Counted from the stretch's first letter, positions 19,562-29,830 are shown. The stretch: 64,000 bases of DNA from Sphingomonas changnyeongensis (GCF_009913435.1 NZ_CP047895.1:62001-126000), one strand, 5' to 3'. A program made the numbers and translations. Notes: a model not told the origin generated them from the sequence alone.

Positions 19562-19613
19562 TGCCCGGATCGGAAACGATCCGGGCATTCTCCGTTTCTG
19601 GGCAAATTTTTTT
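19562..19613 (+). terminator. Hairpin with GAAA tetraloop and distal T7 run (terminator or small-RNA end)
   Basis: A perfect 11-base-pair stem (tgcccggatcg/cgatccgggca) is capped by GAAA at 19573-19576. A T7 tract lies 19 bases downstream at 19607-19613 on the plus strand. There is no plus-strand gene upstream, so it may end a non-coding transcript. The T run is further away than in a standard terminator. Confidence 0.45.
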
Positions 19614-19639
19614 CGGAGCGGCGGTTGCTGAAGGCCAGC

Positions 19640-19687
19640 GCTGCCAAAGGTCCGGGCCGCTAAAGATCCGGGCTGCCAAAGGTCCAG
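19640..19687. repeat. Three 16-base imperfect tandem repeats
   Basis: Units gctgccaaaggtccgg, gccgctaaagatccgg and gctgccaaaggtccag occupy 19640-19655, 19656-19671 and 19672-19687. They lie in the gap after tatA. Confidence 0.7.
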
Positions 19688-19842
19688 GCTGGGCGAGGCT
19701 CGATCAGCATGCCGGGCCGCGCATCCGCGGGATCAGCGCAGCGCCCCACGGCCAGTCAAGCAGGTCGCGAGGGGCAGCAGATTGCGCGCCCTGAACCGCC
19801 GGGGCCGCGATGCGGCGCGGCGGCGGACAGCGGCGGCACCTC

Positions 19843-20100
19843 TCAGCCCTGCTGACGATCCTCGGCGGCGGAACGGGTGTCGACCGGGCGGGCCTCCCCG
19901 TCCACGCGGCGCGCCTGTTCGATCGCCTCGACGCGCCCGGCGGTCGGGGCGGCGGGCTGATCGTCCTCGGCCATGCCCTTTTTGAAGCTTTTGATGCCCT
20001 TGGCGACATCGCCCATCATGTCGGAAAACCGGCCCTTGCCGAACAGCAGCAGCACGATGATGCCGACGACAAGCCAGTGCCAGAGGCTGAAACCACCCAT
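19843..20100 (-). CDS. tatA: Sec-independent protein translocase subunit TatA
   Basis: 85 residues: an N-terminal membrane helix ([14 protein letters not shown]), the [20 protein letters not shown] amphipathic helix with the conserved FG and KG, then a charged tail. TatA forms the variable pore of the twin-arginine pathway. It follows scpB, 60 bases away, as in the usual nagZ-scpA-scpB-tatA order. tatB and tatC are not next to it but lie at 60970-62138. Confidence 0.93.
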   Translation of the reverse strand: MGGFSLWHWLVVGIIVLLLFGKGRFSDMMGDVAKGIKSFKKGMAEDDQPAAPTAGRVEAIEQARRVDGEARPVDTRSAAEDRQQG

Positions 20101-20160
20101 GAAAAATCTCCTCAGGGGCGGGTCGCCCCGGTCGCGCGGCCGCGCGTCTGTGCCGCCTAT

Positions 20161-20778
20161 CTAGTCGCTCTCGTCGCCGCTTTCCAGTTCGTCCTCGCCC
20201 GGCATCGCACCCGCCAGCGCAAGATCGACCGGATCGAGCAGCCCGGCGGCGCGCAGATCGTCGATCCCCGGCAGGTCGCGGCGGCTGCCAAGCCCGAAAT
20301 GCGCCAGGAATCCCGGCGTCGTCGCGTAAAGCAATGGCCGCCCCGGCCCTTCGCGCCGCCCGGCGGGCCGCACCCAGCCCGCCTCCATCAGCACGTCGAG
20401 CGTGCCCTTGGAAATCTGCACGCCGCGCACCGCCTCGATCTCGGCGCGGCTGACCGGTTCCTGATAGGCGATGATCGCCAGCGTCTCGACCGCCGCCCGG
20501 CTCAGCCGGCGCGGCTCCTCCCGGTCGCGGCGCAGCAGATGGGCAAGATCGGCCGCGGTTTGGAAATGCCAGCGCCCGCCGCGCTCGACCGGGCCGATGC
20601 CGCGCCCGGCATAATCGGCGGCAAGCCGGGCAAGCGCCGCGCGCACATCGACATCCGGCCCGACATGGGCGGCAATCTCGTCAACGCTGAGCGGCGCGGT
20701 GGCGGCGAACAGCACCGCCTCGACCGCGCGCACGCCGAAATCGGCCGGGGACGGATCGTCCGGGATCGAACGGCTCAC
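20161..20778 (-). CDS. scpB: Segregation and condensation protein B
   Basis: ScpB is the winged-helix partner of ScpA in the SMC condensin complex. About 205 residues from a GTG at 20778 (VSRSIPDDPSPADFGVRAVE). Family motifs are AVEAVLFAATAPLSVDEIAAH and LSRAAVETLAIIAYQEPVSRAEIEAVRGV. The GTG overlaps the scpA stop (GTGA) once the scpA frame is corrected, which points to translational coupling. Confidence 0.92.
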   Translation of the reverse strand: MSRSIPDDPSPADFGVRAVEAVLFAATAPLSVDEIAAHVGPDVDVRAALARLAADYAGRGIGPVERGGRWHFQTAADLAHLLRRDREEPRRLSRAAVETLAIIAYQEPVSRAEIEAVRGVQISKGTLDVLMEAGWVRPAGRREGPGRPLLYATTPGFLAHFGLGSRRDLPGIDDLRAAGLLDPVDLALAGAMPGEDELESGDESD

Positions 20779-21505
20779 GATGCCCCCGCAGATAAAGCGG
20801 CGCGAACGGCCCGTCCTGGCGCAGCTCGGCCCGCCCCTGCCGCGCCAGTTCGAGCGCGGCGACGAAGCTGGAGGCGAGCGACGACCGCGCCAGCGCGGGA
20901 TCGGCGGCATAGGGCAGGAACGCCTCGATCCGCGCCCAGTCCGGCTTGGCCCCGATCAGCCTGCCCAGACGCTCGAGCGCGGCCTCCAGCGTCATCACCG
21001 GGCGGCGGGCGATCTGGTGGACGACCGGCCGGGTGCGCGCCAGCACCCGGCCATAGGCCTGGATCAGCGCGTAAAGATCGGCCTGCCACAGGCTCTGCCG
21101 CACGGTCGCCAGCCCTTCGGGCGCGCCGCGCGCGAACACGTCGCGGCCCAGCCGGTCACGCGCCATCAGCCGCGCCCCCGCCTCGCGCATCGCCGCCAGC
21201 CGCTGGAGCCGGAGTTGCAGCCGCAGCGCCAGCTCCTCGGGGCTGGGCTCGATCTCCGGATCGCGCGGCAGCAGCAGCGCCGATTTCAGATAGGCAAGCC
21301 ACGCCGCCATCACCAGATAATCGGCGGCGATTTCCAGCCGCAGCGCCCGCGCCCCGGCCAGATAGGCGAGATATTGCTCGACCAGCGCGAGGATCGAGAT
21401 TTCGCGCAGATCGACCTTCTGCCCGCGCGCCAGCGCAAGCAGCAGGTCGAGCGGCCCTTCCCAGCCGTCAATCTCGATCACCAAAGATGCGGACGAATCG
21501 GTCAC
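20775..21505 (-). CDS. scpA: Segregation and condensation protein A (one apparent frameshift at the 3' end)
   Basis: The kleisin that bridges SMC heads. N-terminal WEGPLDLLLALARGQKVDL and C-terminal FVAALELARQGRAEL are family signatures. The frame as written runs past the expected end and into scpB. One extra C in the run 20783-20787 gives LYLRGAS and a TGA at 20775-20777 overlapping the scpB GTG, for a 243-residue protein. The start is uncertain: GTG at 21505 is used here, TTG at 21556 is possible. Confidence 0.88.
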
Positions 21506-21562
21506 GCGCGACAGAGTATCACGCCCGCGCCCCGGCGCCGCCAGCGCCCCGGCCAATGGGCG

Positions 21563-22591
21563 TCAGCCGGCGGCGCTGGCCGTGACGACCGGGGCGAGCA
21601 GCCGGTCGCGCGTCGCGACCAGATCGGCCATCACGGCAAGGTCGGGCGCACGCCCGGCCCCGATCATCGCGCGGTCCAGCCGGTCGCGCGCGGCGGCGGT
21701 GATCGGCGGCACGGCGGCGGCGATCGCGGTCATCTCGTCCATCCGCGCCCAGCAGTCGAGCACGATGTCGCACCCGGCGGCGAGCGCGGCGACCGCCTTT
21801 TCAGCCGGCGTGCCGGACAGCGCCTTCATGTCGATATCGTCGGTAAGGAGCAGCCCGTCAAAACCGATGCGGCGGCGGATGATGCCGTCGATCACCGCCG
21901 GCGACAACGTCCCCGGGCGGTCCGCGTCCCAGGCGGTGTAGACGATATGGGCGCTCATCCCGATCGGCGCGTCGGCCAGGCGGATGAACGGCGCCAGATC
22001 CTCGGCCAGCTCATCCTCGCCGGCGGTGACCACCGGCAGCGCCTTGTGGCTGTCGACGAGCACCCGGCCATGGCCCGGCATATGCTTGACCACGCCGATC
22101 ACCCCGGCCTCGGCAAGCCCCGCCAGCACCGCGCGGCCAAGCGCCGCCACCCGCATCGGTTCAAAGCCGAACGCACGGTCGCCGATCACGTCATCGGCCC
22201 CGGCGCGGCGCACATCGAGCAGCGGCAGGCAATCGACATTGATCCCGCATTGGGCGAGCATCAGGCCAAGCGCATGGGCATTGGCCCTGGCCGCCGCGAT
22301 CGCCGAAGCCGGCGCGATGTCGTAAAGCCGGCCGAACAGCGCCGCCGGCGGAAAGGCCGGCCATTCCGGCGGCTGCATCCGCGCCACCCGCCCGCCTTCC
22401 TGATCGATCAGCACCGGCAGATCGTCCCGGCCGTGGAGCGTGCGCAGATCGTCGGTCAGCGCGCGCAACTGGGCGCGGTCGACGCAATTGCGCCGGAACA
22501 GGATATAGCCCGCCGGATCGACGTCGCGGAAGAAATCCCGCTCATCGGGCGTCAGCACCGGGCCGGACAGGCCGAAGACGACCGGGATCAT
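21563..22591 (-). CDS. nagZ: Beta-N-acetylhexosaminidase NagZ
   Basis: A cytosolic glycosidase (GH3) of muropeptide recycling that removes GlcNAc from anhydro-muropeptides. 342 residues with DQEGGRVARMQPPEWPAFPP, the catalytic loop KHMPGHGRVLVDSHKALP and the nucleophile Asp in LLLTDDIDMKALSG. It follows the SPOR-protein gene by 10 bases and leads into scpA. Confidence 0.95.
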   Translation of the reverse strand: MIPVVFGLSGPVLTPDERDFFRDVDPAGYILFRRNCVDRAQLRALTDDLRTLHGRDDLPVLIDQEGGRVARMQPPEWPAFPPAALFGRLYDIAPASAIAAARANAHALGLMLAQCGINVDCLPLLDVRRAGADDVIGDRAFGFEPMRVAALGRAVLAGLAEAGVIGVVKHMPGHGRVLVDSHKALPVVTAGEDELAEDLAPFIRLADAPIGMSAHIVYTAWDADRPGTLSPAVIDGIIRRRIGFDGLLLTDDIDMKALSGTPAEKAVAALAAGCDIVLDCWARMDEMTAIAAAVPPITAAARDRLDRAMIGAGRAPDLAVMADLVATRDRLLAPVVTASAAG

Positions 22592-22601
22592 CGCCGCGCG
22601 C

Positions 22602-23351
22602 TCAGTTGACGACCAGACAGGCTTCGCCCGCGACCTTCAGCCGCGCACAGGCATCGCGCGCCGCATCGGCAGAGGGCGCGGTGGCGCGCAGCCGGTAGAA
22701 GGTCCGCCCGCCGACCTTGGCCGGAACGACGAAGCGATTGAGCCCGTCCAGATAGGCAAAGCGCCGCGACAGCCCGGTCCAGGCCGACAGCGCGACCGAC
22801 TGGCTGTCGAACGCACCAAGCTGGATCACGCTGCCCGCCGGGCCGGCGGGGGCGGATGCGGGCGCAGGCGGCGCCTTGGCGGTCAGCCGCCCGCCTTCGG
22901 CGACGGACGCGCTCGCTGCCCCCGGACCGGCAGCGGTGCTGGCGGGCGGGCGCGCGGCAGGCGTCGCGGGAGCTGCAGGCGCGCGCGTCACCGGGGCCTC
23001 GGGCACCGCCGTCAGGTCGAGCGCGCCCTTGGGATCCGCGCCTTCGCTGGTCTGGAACGCGGCCTCGCCCTTGCCCTCGACCTCCATGCCGCCCGGATCG
23101 GCGGGGCGGACCTTGTAGGGCCCGGCCGGGGCGGCGATCAGTTCGCCCGCGCCGCTCGGGCTGACCGGGCGGCTCTGCCACCACCAGATGCCGGCGAGCA
23201 CCGCTGTGACTGCGACCACCGCCCCCAGCAGCATCGCCGCAATCCGGCCGGGGCCGGGGCGGGCGAGATCATCCTCGTCATCGACCGCCTCCAGCCAAGG
23301 CAGCCGGTCCTCGTCGCGCAGCAGATAGCCGTCCCGGTCGAAATCGCCCAT
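22602..23351 (-). CDS. SPOR-domain membrane protein
   Basis: About 249 residues: a short acidic cytosolic start, one membrane helix (about 40-60, ending WWWQSRP), a long Ala/Pro linker and a C-terminal SPOR domain (VIQLGAFDSQSVALSAW...FYRLRATAPSADAARDACARL). SPOR domains bind glycan strands stripped of peptides, typical at the division septum. The ATG at 23351 overlaps the argS stop (ATGA). It is not FtsN by any firm criterion. Confidence 0.87.
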   Translation of the reverse strand: MGDFDRDGYLLRDEDRLPWLEAVDDEDDLARPGPGRIAAMLLGAVVAVTAVLAGIWWWQSRPVSPSGAGELIAAPAGPYKVRPADPGGMEVEGKGEAAFQTSEGADPKGALDLTAVPEAPVTRAPAAPATPAARPPASTAAGPGAASASVAEGGRLTAKAPPAPASAPAGPAGSVIQLGAFDSQSVALSAWTGLSRRFAYLDGLNRFVVPAKVGGRTFYRLRATAPSADAARDACARLKVAGEACLVVN

Positions 23352-25078
23352 CACTGCATCTCCTCGGCAGCCGCGACCCCCATCACCGCCAAGCCGTTGC
23401 GGATCACCTGCCCGACACCGTCGATCAGGTCGAGCCGCGCGGCGGTCAGCGCATCATTGCCGGCAACGAGCACGCGCCGTTCCGGCCGGTCATTGCCGGC
23501 ATTGAAATAGGCGTGGAAGGCGGCGGCAAGGTCATAGAGGAAAAACGCGATCCGGTGCGGCTCGCGCGCCGCCGCCGCGCCCTCGACGATGCGGGGAAAC
23601 TGGGCGGCGAGCTTGACCAGCGCCAGATCCTCGGCATCGAGCAGCGCCCGGTCGGCCGCGCCCGCAATCCCCCCCGCCTCGGCGGCGCGGCGGCGGATCG
23701 AGCAGATACGCGCATGGGCATATTGGACATAGAAGACCGGATTGTCCTTCGACGCCTCGACCACCTTGGCAAAGTCGAAATCCATCTGGGCATCGGCCTT
23801 GCGGGTGAGCATCGAGAACCGGACGACGTCGCGGCCGACCTCGCGCACCACATCGGCGAGCGTGACGAAATTGCCCGCCCGCTTGGACATCTTGACCGGC
23901 TCGCCCGCGCGCAGCAGCCGCACCATCTGGATCAGCTTGACGTCGAACTGCACCCGGTCCTCGGTCAGCGCCGCGACCGCCGCCTTGATCCGCTTGACCG
24001 TGCCGGCATGGTCCGCGCCCCAGATGTCGATCATCGCATCGACATTCTCGGCCTTCTGGAAATGATAGGCCATGTCCGCGCCGAAATAGGTCCATTGCCC
24101 GGTCGATTTGCGGATCGGGCGGTCCTGATCGTCGCCGAAGCGGGTCGAGCGGAACAGCGGCAGCTCGACCGGTTCCCAGTCCTCGGGCGTCTCGCCCTTG
24201 GGCGCTTCGAGCACCCCGTCATAGACAAGGTCGCGCGCGCGCAGCCACGCCTCGGCCGCCTCGGGCTTGCCCGCCGCCTGCAGCTCGGCTTCGGATGAAA
24301 AGACATCGTGATGGATGCCGAGCAGCGCCAGATCGGCGCGGATCATCTCCATCATCGCCGCGACCGCGCGGGTGCGGAACAGCGCCAGCCATTCGCCCTC
24401 GGGCGCGGTTGCATAGCGCGCGCCATATTCGGCCGCGAGCGCCGCGCCGACCGGCTTCAGATAATCGCCCGGATACAGGCCTTCGGGGATCTCGCCGATC
24501 GCCTCGCCCAGCGCCTCGCGGTAGCGCAGATGCGCGGACCGGGCGAGCACATCGACCTGGCCGCCGGCATCGTTGACATAATATTCGCGCGTCACGCAGT
24601 GGCCCGAAAACTCGAGCAGGCTCGCCAGCGCATCGCCGACGACCGCGCCCCGGCAATGGCCCATATGCATCGGGCCGGTCGGGTTGGCCGACACATATTC
24701 GACATTGACGCGCCGCCCGCCGCCAAGATCGGACCGGCCGTAATCGGCACCCAGCCGGTGGATCGCCGCCAGCTCGTCACGCCAGACGGCATCGACCAGG
24801 CGCAGATTGATGAAGCCCGGCCCGGCAATCTCGACCGCAGCGACATCGGGCAGCGCGCCCAGCCGGTCGGCGATCAGCTGCGCGAGCGCGCGCGGATTGG
24901 TGCCCGCAGGCTTGGCCAGCACCATCGCCGCGTTGATCGCCAGATCGCCATGCGCGGGATCGCGCGGGGCCTCGACCGCCACGCCCGATCGCCCCAGCCC
25001 CGCCGGCAGCTGGCCGTCGCCGGTCAGCTGGTCGAGAATGTCATGGGTGATGGCGGTGAAACGGGCAAAGATGGTCAA
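23351..25078 (-). CDS. argS: Arginyl-tRNA synthetase
   Basis: 575 residues, class I synthetase. HIGH motif in [20 protein letters not shown] (about 128) and KMSK in [14 protein letters not shown]-terminal Add1 domain with [19 protein letters not shown] and a C-terminal DALR anticodon-binding domain ending [15 protein letters not shown] ([12 protein letters not shown]). The start codon appears to be TTG at 25078 (TTG ACC ATC TTT); no ATG lies nearby in frame. It is first in the argS-SPOR-nagZ-scpAB-tatA series. Confidence 0.95.
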   Translation of the reverse strand: MTIFARFTAITHDILDQLTGDGQLPAGLGRSGVAVEAPRDPAHGDLAINAAMVLAKPAGTNPRALAQLIADRLGALPDVAAVEIAGPGFINLRLVDAVWRDELAAIHRLGADYGRSDLGGGRRVNVEYVSANPTGPMHMGHCRGAVVGDALASLLEFSGHCVTREYYVNDAGGQVDVLARSAHLRYREALGEAIGEIPEGLYPGDYLKPVGAALAAEYGARYATAPEGEWLALFRTRAVAAMMEMIRADLALLGIHHDVFSSEAELQAAGKPEAAEAWLRARDLVYDGVLEAPKGETPEDWEPVELPLFRSTRFGDDQDRPIRKSTGQWTYFGADMAYHFQKAENVDAMIDIWGADHAGTVKRIKAAVAALTEDRVQFDVKLIQMVRLLRAGEPVKMSKRAGNFVTLADVVREVGRDVVRFSMLTRKADAQMDFDFAKVVEASKDNPVFYVQYAHARICSIRRRAAEAGGIAGAADRALLDAEDLALVKLAAQFPRIVEGAAAAREPHRIAFFLYDLAAAFHAYFNAGNDRPERRVLVAGNDALTAARLDLIDGVGQVIRNGLAVMGVAAAEEMQ

Positions 25079-25153
25079 GGCCTGGATCCGTGATGACTGG
25101 GATGGCCGCCCAATATCGAACCGGCCCGGCGCGCACCAGCCCCCGGTTTTCTG

Positions 25154-25406
25154 TTGCGCGCTTCACGGCGCGGGGGCGGCACCGGGTTGTTTGTGGTGCG
25201 GCTCACGCCGCACGGGCGGCGTTGTCTGTGCCGCGCCTTGCGGCGCGGGGGGCGGCACCGGCCCTCACCCCCACCCGGCCTCATGGGCGGCAGGTTACGC
25301 TATGGGAGGCCGGGTGGGGGTGAGGGCCGGTGCCGTTCTTCCTAAACGAACACACCCGGTGCCGTTCTTCCCAACAAACAACATCCGGTGCTGCGACAGC
25401 AGCACC
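25154..25406. repeat. Palindrome-rich intergenic element between argS and dgt
   Basis: Fills most of a 342-base gap. The core is a perfect 29-base inverted repeat, 25254-25282 against 25306-25334, with a 23-base loop. Further hairpins are at 25157-25172, 25196-25213, 25231-25248 and 25387-25406. Direct repeats include ggcgcgggggcggcaccgg (25167 and, with one extra G, 25242) and ccggtgccgttcttcc (25327 and 25356). It looks like a composite REP-type element and is non-coding. It would also act as a terminator for dgt. Confidence 0.85.
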
Positions 25407-25420
25407 CCCCGGAGCTCCCC

Positions 25421-26587
25421 TCAAAAACAATCCGGCAGGTCGATCGGTCCCACCGCCTCGCGGTAACGGGCGATCGCGTAGCGGTCGGTCATGCCGGCGA
25501 TGAAATCGGCGATATGGCGCGTGCGCTCGGGTTCGTCGGGCGGCAGCGTCTCGCGCCATGCGTCAGGCAGCAGCGCCGGATCGGCGGCATAGGCGGCGAA
25601 CAGGCCGGCGATGATCCGGTTGGCGGCGGCCGCCGCCTCCAGCTGGCGCGGATGATGGTAGAGATTGGCATACATGAACTGTTTCAGTTCACGTTCCTCG
25701 GCCTGCATCGCATGGCTGAAGCCGACCAGCGCCCGCCCCGCCGCGCGGACATCGTCGACGCTCTGCACGCCCGATTCGCGGATGCGGCGGCGCGTCTCGA
25801 CGATCAGGTCGTTGACCATCAGCCCGATCTGCGACCGGATCAGCTCGGCGCGCAGCCGCCGCTCGCCGATATCGGGGTAACGCGTCTCGGCCTCGCGCCA
25901 CCCGCGCGCGACCAGCGGCACGGCCATGATCTGGTCGCGCGTCAGCAGGCCGGCGCGGACCCCGTCGTCAATGTCGTGATTGTCATAGGCGATGTCGTCA
26001 GCCACCGCCGCGACCTGCGCCTCCAGCGACGGCCATTGGTCGAGCGCCAGCGGAAAGTCGCGGTCGGCCTCGCGCATCGCCCAGCTCGGCTCGGCGACCG
26101 GGCCGTTATGCTTGGCCAGCCCCTCAAGCGTCTCCCAGGTCAGGTTCAGCCCGTCGAAACGCGGATAGGGCCGCTCTATCCGCATCAGCACGCGCAGCGT
26201 ATGGGCATTGTGATCGAACCCGCCGGCATGGGCGGTCGCCGCCTCCAGCGCCTCTTCCCCGGCATGGCCGAAGGGCGGGTGGCCGATGTCATGGGCAAGG
26301 CACAAAGCCTCGGTCAGATCCTCGTTGAGGCCGAGCGCGCGGGCGATGGTGCGGCCGATCTGCGCGACCTCGAGGCTGTGGGTCAGCCGCACGCGGAAAT
26401 GATCGCCGTCCGGGGCCACGAACACCTGCGTCTTGTGGCGCAGGCGACGAAACGGGATCGAATGGACGATGCGGTCCCGGTCGCGCTGATAGGCGTCGCG
26501 CGGCCCGCGCATCATGTTGGTATGCTCGTCAAACAGCCGGCCACGGCTGCGGGCGGGATCGCAGGCCCAGCTGCTATGTCCCCTCAT
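25421..26587 (-). CDS. dgt: Deoxyguanosinetriphosphate triphosphohydrolase-like protein
   Basis: A 388-residue HD-domain dNTPase that splits dNTPs to deoxynucleosides and triphosphate. The metal site is visible: [37 protein letters not shown] and [17 protein letters not shown]. The N-terminus [17 protein letters not shown] is typical of the class 2 dGTPase-like group. The ATG at 26587 overlaps the stop of the upstream SPOR gene by ATGA, so they are co-translated. Confidence 0.93.
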   Translation of the reverse strand: MRGHSSWACDPARSRGRLFDEHTNMMRGPRDAYQRDRDRIVHSIPFRRLRHKTQVFVAPDGDHFRVRLTHSLEVAQIGRTIARALGLNEDLTEALCLAHDIGHPPFGHAGEEALEAATAHAGGFDHNAHTLRVLMRIERPYPRFDGLNLTWETLEGLAKHNGPVAEPSWAMREADRDFPLALDQWPSLEAQVAAVADDIAYDNHDIDDGVRAGLLTRDQIMAVPLVARGWREAETRYPDIGERRLRAELIRSQIGLMVNDLIVETRRRIRESGVQSVDDVRAAGRALVGFSHAMQAEERELKQFMYANLYHHPRQLEAAAAANRIIAGLFAAYAADPALLPDAWRETLPPDEPERTRHIADFIAGMTDRYAIARYREAVGPIDLPDCF

Positions 26588-28158
26588 TTCGCCCCCAGCT
26601 TGCGCACATCGGCCCCGGCGGGGCTGTCCCATTGAAATGCGCCGACGCCCGATTTGCGCAGCGTGCGCACGAAATCCTGCGCCTCGCCATCGCTCTTGAA
26701 CGGGCCGACCAGCAGCCGGCCGGGGGCAAGCGAGGCCTGACGCCCCTTGAGCGCCGCCGGGGCCTGGCCGGTCAGCCGCTTCCATTCCTTGGGCATATCG
26801 GCGCGATTGGCTCCGCCCGCCACCTGCACCCAGATGCGCGGCGGCACTTTGGGTTCGGGCTTTTTGCGCGCCTCGGCCTTTTTGGGGTCGGGCTTTTTGG
26901 GGTCCGGTTTCTTGGGATCGGGCTTTTTCGGATCGGGCTTCGCGGAATCGGGTTTGCGCGCCTCGGCGACGCGGGGGGCCGGGGCCTCCGTCTCGGGCGC
27001 TGCCGCGACAGGTGCGGCGCGGCGCACTGACGTGCCGAGCGGCGACTCGCGATCGGCGCGCGCGGCCGCGCGGATATCGGCCATGATCGCATCGAGATCG
27101 CCGCGCCGCGCGGCGGGCAATGCCGCCGGCCCACGCCCCGCACCCGCCGCCCCGGACCCGGCCAGCACGGGATCGAGCGCGTCACCCGCCAGCATCGCGG
27201 GCGGCGGCGGCGGGGGTGGCGGTGCCGGCGCAGGGGCAGGTGCGGCGGCCGGGGGCGCAGCGCGTCCGCGGCGGCGCGCGCCGCGCGGCTCGACAGCGGC
27301 CGGAGCCGGCTTGGGCGCGGCATCAGGCGCCGGTGTGGACTGGATGACCGGTGCCAGCCGTGCCGCCTGCGACATCGGGGCCATCGCCGCCACCTGCGCA
27401 TCAGCCTCGGCCCCCGCCATGCGCACGCCATCGGCGGGCATTTCGCCCAGATGGACGGCGGCGGCCTTTTCGGCGGGCTTGAGCGTGGCCAGCCGTGCCA
27501 TGAACGGCGTCATCAGCGCCGCCATGCGTTCGGGCATCACCTGGCCGACAATCTGGTTCGCAGCCGGCAGATCGCCGGTCAGCGCCAGCACAAAGGCGCG
27601 TGCCCGCCACGCCGCCTGGTCGCGCTTGTAGAGCAGCGGGTCGAGCAGCTTGAGCGCGCCCGCGCGGTCGCCGCTGATCGCCAGCGACAGCGCATAGCGG
27701 CGCGTCACCTCGTCATTGCCGCCGCGCTGCAGCGCGATCGCATAGTCGCGCTGCGCCCGCCGCTGGTCGCCGCGCAGGTCGAAGGCGAGGCCGCGGTCGC
27801 CGGCGATATCGGCTTCGGGAACGCCCAGCGCAGTCGCCGCCTCGAACATGCGCAGCGCATCGCGCGGATTGTCGTTCATCAGCAGCGCGCGGGCGAGGCC
27901 CGCCTTCACCCGGCCGTTGCGCGGGGCCTGTTCGTCGGCGCGCGCGAAAAAGCCGAGCGCGGCATTGCTGTCACCCACGCCCAGCGCCGCCTCACCCGCG
28001 CCAATCAGCGCCGGCAGGCTGGTCGGGTCGCGCGCCAGATCGCGCAGATGCTGGGACAGGCGCTCGGCGGCACCCGCTGCGGGCTGCGCATGGGCAGGGG
28101 CGGCGAGCGCCAGGGCGAGCGCCGCCAATCCGCTGCCGAGAAGGGAGGATCGGATCAC
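26584..28158 (-). CDS. Exported TPR/SPOR protein with KPDPK repeats
   Basis: 524 residues from a GTG at 28158. In order: a signal peptide ([16 protein letters not shown]); TPR-like helices (about 30-220); a Pro/Ala-rich linker including a run of eight prolines; several tandem KPDPK units (nucleotides about 26877-26945); and a C-terminal SPOR domain ([38 protein letters not shown]). Probably periplasmic and glycan-binding. It lies downstream of ftsZ and is coupled to dgt, so it may act in envelope or division processes (inference). Confidence 0.85.
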   Translation of the reverse strand: MIRSSLLGSGLAALALALAAPAHAQPAAGAAERLSQHLRDLARDPTSLPALIGAGEAALGVGDSNAALGFFARADEQAPRNGRVKAGLARALLMNDNPRDALRMFEAATALGVPEADIAGDRGLAFDLRGDQRRAQRDYAIALQRGGNDEVTRRYALSLAISGDRAGALKLLDPLLYKRDQAAWRARAFVLALTGDLPAANQIVGQVMPERMAALMTPFMARLATLKPAEKAAAVHLGEMPADGVRMAGAEADAQVAAMAPMSQAARLAPVIQSTPAPDAAPKPAPAAVEPRGARRRGRAAPPAAAPAPAPAPPPPPPPPAMLAGDALDPVLAGSGAAGAGRGPAALPAARRGDLDAIMADIRAAARADRESPLGTSVRRAAPVAAAPETEAPAPRVAEARKPDSAKPDPKKPDPKKPDPKKPDPKKAEARKKPEPKVPPRIWVQVAGGANRADMPKEWKRLTGQAPAALKGRQASLAPGRLLVGPFKSDGEAQDFVRTLRKSGVGAFQWDSPAGADVRKLGAK

Positions 28159-28261
28159 GATGCGAGCATAGCTGCACCACGGCCGCTGTCGCCAATCTGA
28201 ACCGCACGGCGGCGCGCCCAGATGTGGCGAGACGGCGACGAACCGGAGTTCGCCGCCGCCC

Positions 28262-28284
28262 CGGGGCATGAACGCCATGCCCCG
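28262..28284 (-). terminator. Hairpin after ftsZ
   Basis: A perfect 9-base-pair stem, cggggcatg/catgccccg, with loop aacgc, 15 bases beyond the ftsZ stop on the minus strand. A second GC-rich hairpin lies just further down. There is no T run, so termination may be partial. Confidence 0.55.
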
Positions 28285-28299
28285 TCAGCGCCCGCCGGC

Positions 28300-29772
28300 T
28301 TACTGGTTGTTCTGACGGTTGAGGAAACGCGGAATGTCGAGCGGGTCGGACCGCTCGTCATCGGGCGCGCCCGGCGTGCGGGCGGAACCGCGCGCGATCG
28401 ACGACATGCGCTCGAACAGCGTGCCGCCGCCCGGACGCGGGGCCTTGTCCTCGCGCCCGCCCTTGAGCCAGGACGGCGCCGCCGGTTCGGGCACCACCGG
28501 CGCAGGCTCGGCCGCCGGGGCGTCAAGCAGCAGCTCGTCATGCGCGGGCGGCGCAACCACCGGCTCGGGCGCGGCGGCCACCGGCTCGGCGACCGGCGTG
28601 TCGAGGGTCAGCGGCTCCGCCTCGGCAGCGTCGTCGACGAACCGCACCTCCTCTTCCGGAGCGGCCACCGGCGCGGGCTGGACAACTGGGGCCGGATCAG
28701 CCGATTTGGCCGCCGGCATCACGAACGGGCGCGGCTCGGCCTTGTCATCCGCCTTGCGCGCGCCGGGGAACGAAAACACGCGCGCCGGCTCGGGCTGGGC
28801 GGCCTGTTCGGCCTCGATCCCGGTCGCGACCACCGACACGCGGATCTTGCCTTCCAGCTCGTTGTTGAACGCCGAACCCCAGATGATGTTGGCTTCGGGA
28901 TCGACCAGTTCGCGAATATGGTTCGCCGCCTCGTCGACCTCCATCAGGCGCATGTCCTCGCCGCCGGTGATCGAGATGATGACGCCCTTTGCGCCCTTCA
29001 TCGACACGCCGTCGAGCAGCGGGTTGGCGATCGCCTTTTCCGCCGCCTCGATGGCGCGATTGTCGCCGGTCGCCTCGCCGGTGCCCATCATCGCCTTGCC
29101 CATCTCGCCCATCACCGAACGCACATCGGCAAAGTCGAGATTGATCAGGCCGGGCATGACCATCAGGTCGGTGATGCCGCGCACACCCTGCTGCAGCACC
29201 TGATCGGCCATCTGGAACGCTTCCTTGAAGGTCGTGTTCGGGTTGGCGATCAGGAACAGATTCTGGTTGGGGATGACGATCAGCGTGTCGACATGCTTTT
29301 GCAGCTCGGCAATGCCGGATTCGGCCGACTTCATCCGCCGCGTGCCTTCAAAGCTGAACGGCTTGGTCACGACGCCGACGGTCAGGATGCCGCGCTCGCG
29401 CGCTGCCTTGGCGATCACCGGGGCAGCCCCGGTGCCGGTGCCGCCGCCCATGCCGGCGGCGATGAAGCACATATGCGCGCCGTCGAGCGCGCGTTCGACC
29501 TGCTCGATCGTTTCCTCGGCGGCGGCGCGGCCGATTTCGGGCCGCGACCCCGCGCCCAGCCCCTGGGTGATCTTGAGGCCAAGCTGGATGCGCCGTTCGG
29601 CAGGCGAGGCGTTGAGCGCCTGGGCATCGGTGTTGCAGACGATGAAATCAACGCCCTGCACCTCGGACGCGATCATGTTGGCGATCGCATTGCCGCCCGC
29701 GCCGCCGACGCCGATGACGCTGATCCGCGGCCGCAGTTCATCGACCTCGGGCGGGATAAACTCGATGCTCAT
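28300..29772 (-). CDS. ftsZ: Cell division protein FtsZ
   Basis: The tubulin-like GTPase that forms the Z ring. 490 residues. GTP-binding motifs are [14 protein letters not shown] and [15 protein letters not shown] long Ala/Pro/Glu-rich linker (about 330-450) ends in the conserved C-terminal peptide [13 protein letters not shown] that binds FtsA and other partners. The start at 29772 has GGGAG/GAGG upstream. A 110-base leader separates it from ftsA, longer than other gaps in the cluster and carrying GANTC sites. Confidence 0.98.
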   Translation of the reverse strand: MSIEFIPPEVDELRPRISVIGVGGAGGNAIANMIASEVQGVDFIVCNTDAQALNASPAERRIQLGLKITQGLGAGSRPEIGRAAAEETIEQVERALDGAHMCFIAAGMGGGTGTGAAPVIAKAARERGILTVGVVTKPFSFEGTRRMKSAESGIAELQKHVDTLIVIPNQNLFLIANPNTTFKEAFQMADQVLQQGVRGITDLMVMPGLINLDFADVRSVMGEMGKAMMGTGEATGDNRAIEAAEKAIANPLLDGVSMKGAKGVIISITGGEDMRLMEVDEAANHIRELVDPEANIIWGSAFNNELEGKIRVSVVATGIEAEQAAQPEPARVFSFPGARKADDKAEPRPFVMPAAKSADPAPVVQPAPVAAPEEEVRFVDDAAEAEPLTLDTPVAEPVAAAPEPVVAPPAHDELLLDAPAAEPAPVVPEPAAPSWLKGGREDKAPRPGGGTLFERMSSIARGSARTPGAPDDERSDPLDIPRFLNRQNNQ

Positions 29773-29830
29773 ACCTCAAAAACTCCCGTCGCTTTCCCGT
29801 CGGCGAAGCGCTCGCCCCCGCATCACTTAT

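Larger units (their letters stand above)
19241..19842. other. 602-base gap without a recognisable gene
   Basis: Between lolC and tatA, where tatB-tatC would be expected downstream of tatA. It holds a strong hairpin with a distal T run (19562-19613) and a three-copy 16-base repeat (19640-19687). The only open frame of note, 79 codons on the minus strand at 19440-19679, runs through the hairpin and resembles nothing known. No tat remnant was seen. Confidence 0.6.

Noticed and set aside
19409..19620. RNase P RNA, because of ggggaaagtc
   Set aside because: The other universal segments of RNase P RNA are absent and the region is too short.
19440..19679. A 79-codon minus-strand frame in the lolC-tatA gap
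   Set aside because: It runs through the AAAAAAATTT tract and the hairpin stem, has no ribosome site and no recognisable homologue.
25154..25406. CRISPR array
   Set aside because: The repeats are irregular, palindromic and of several kinds, without spacers of even length or cas genes.
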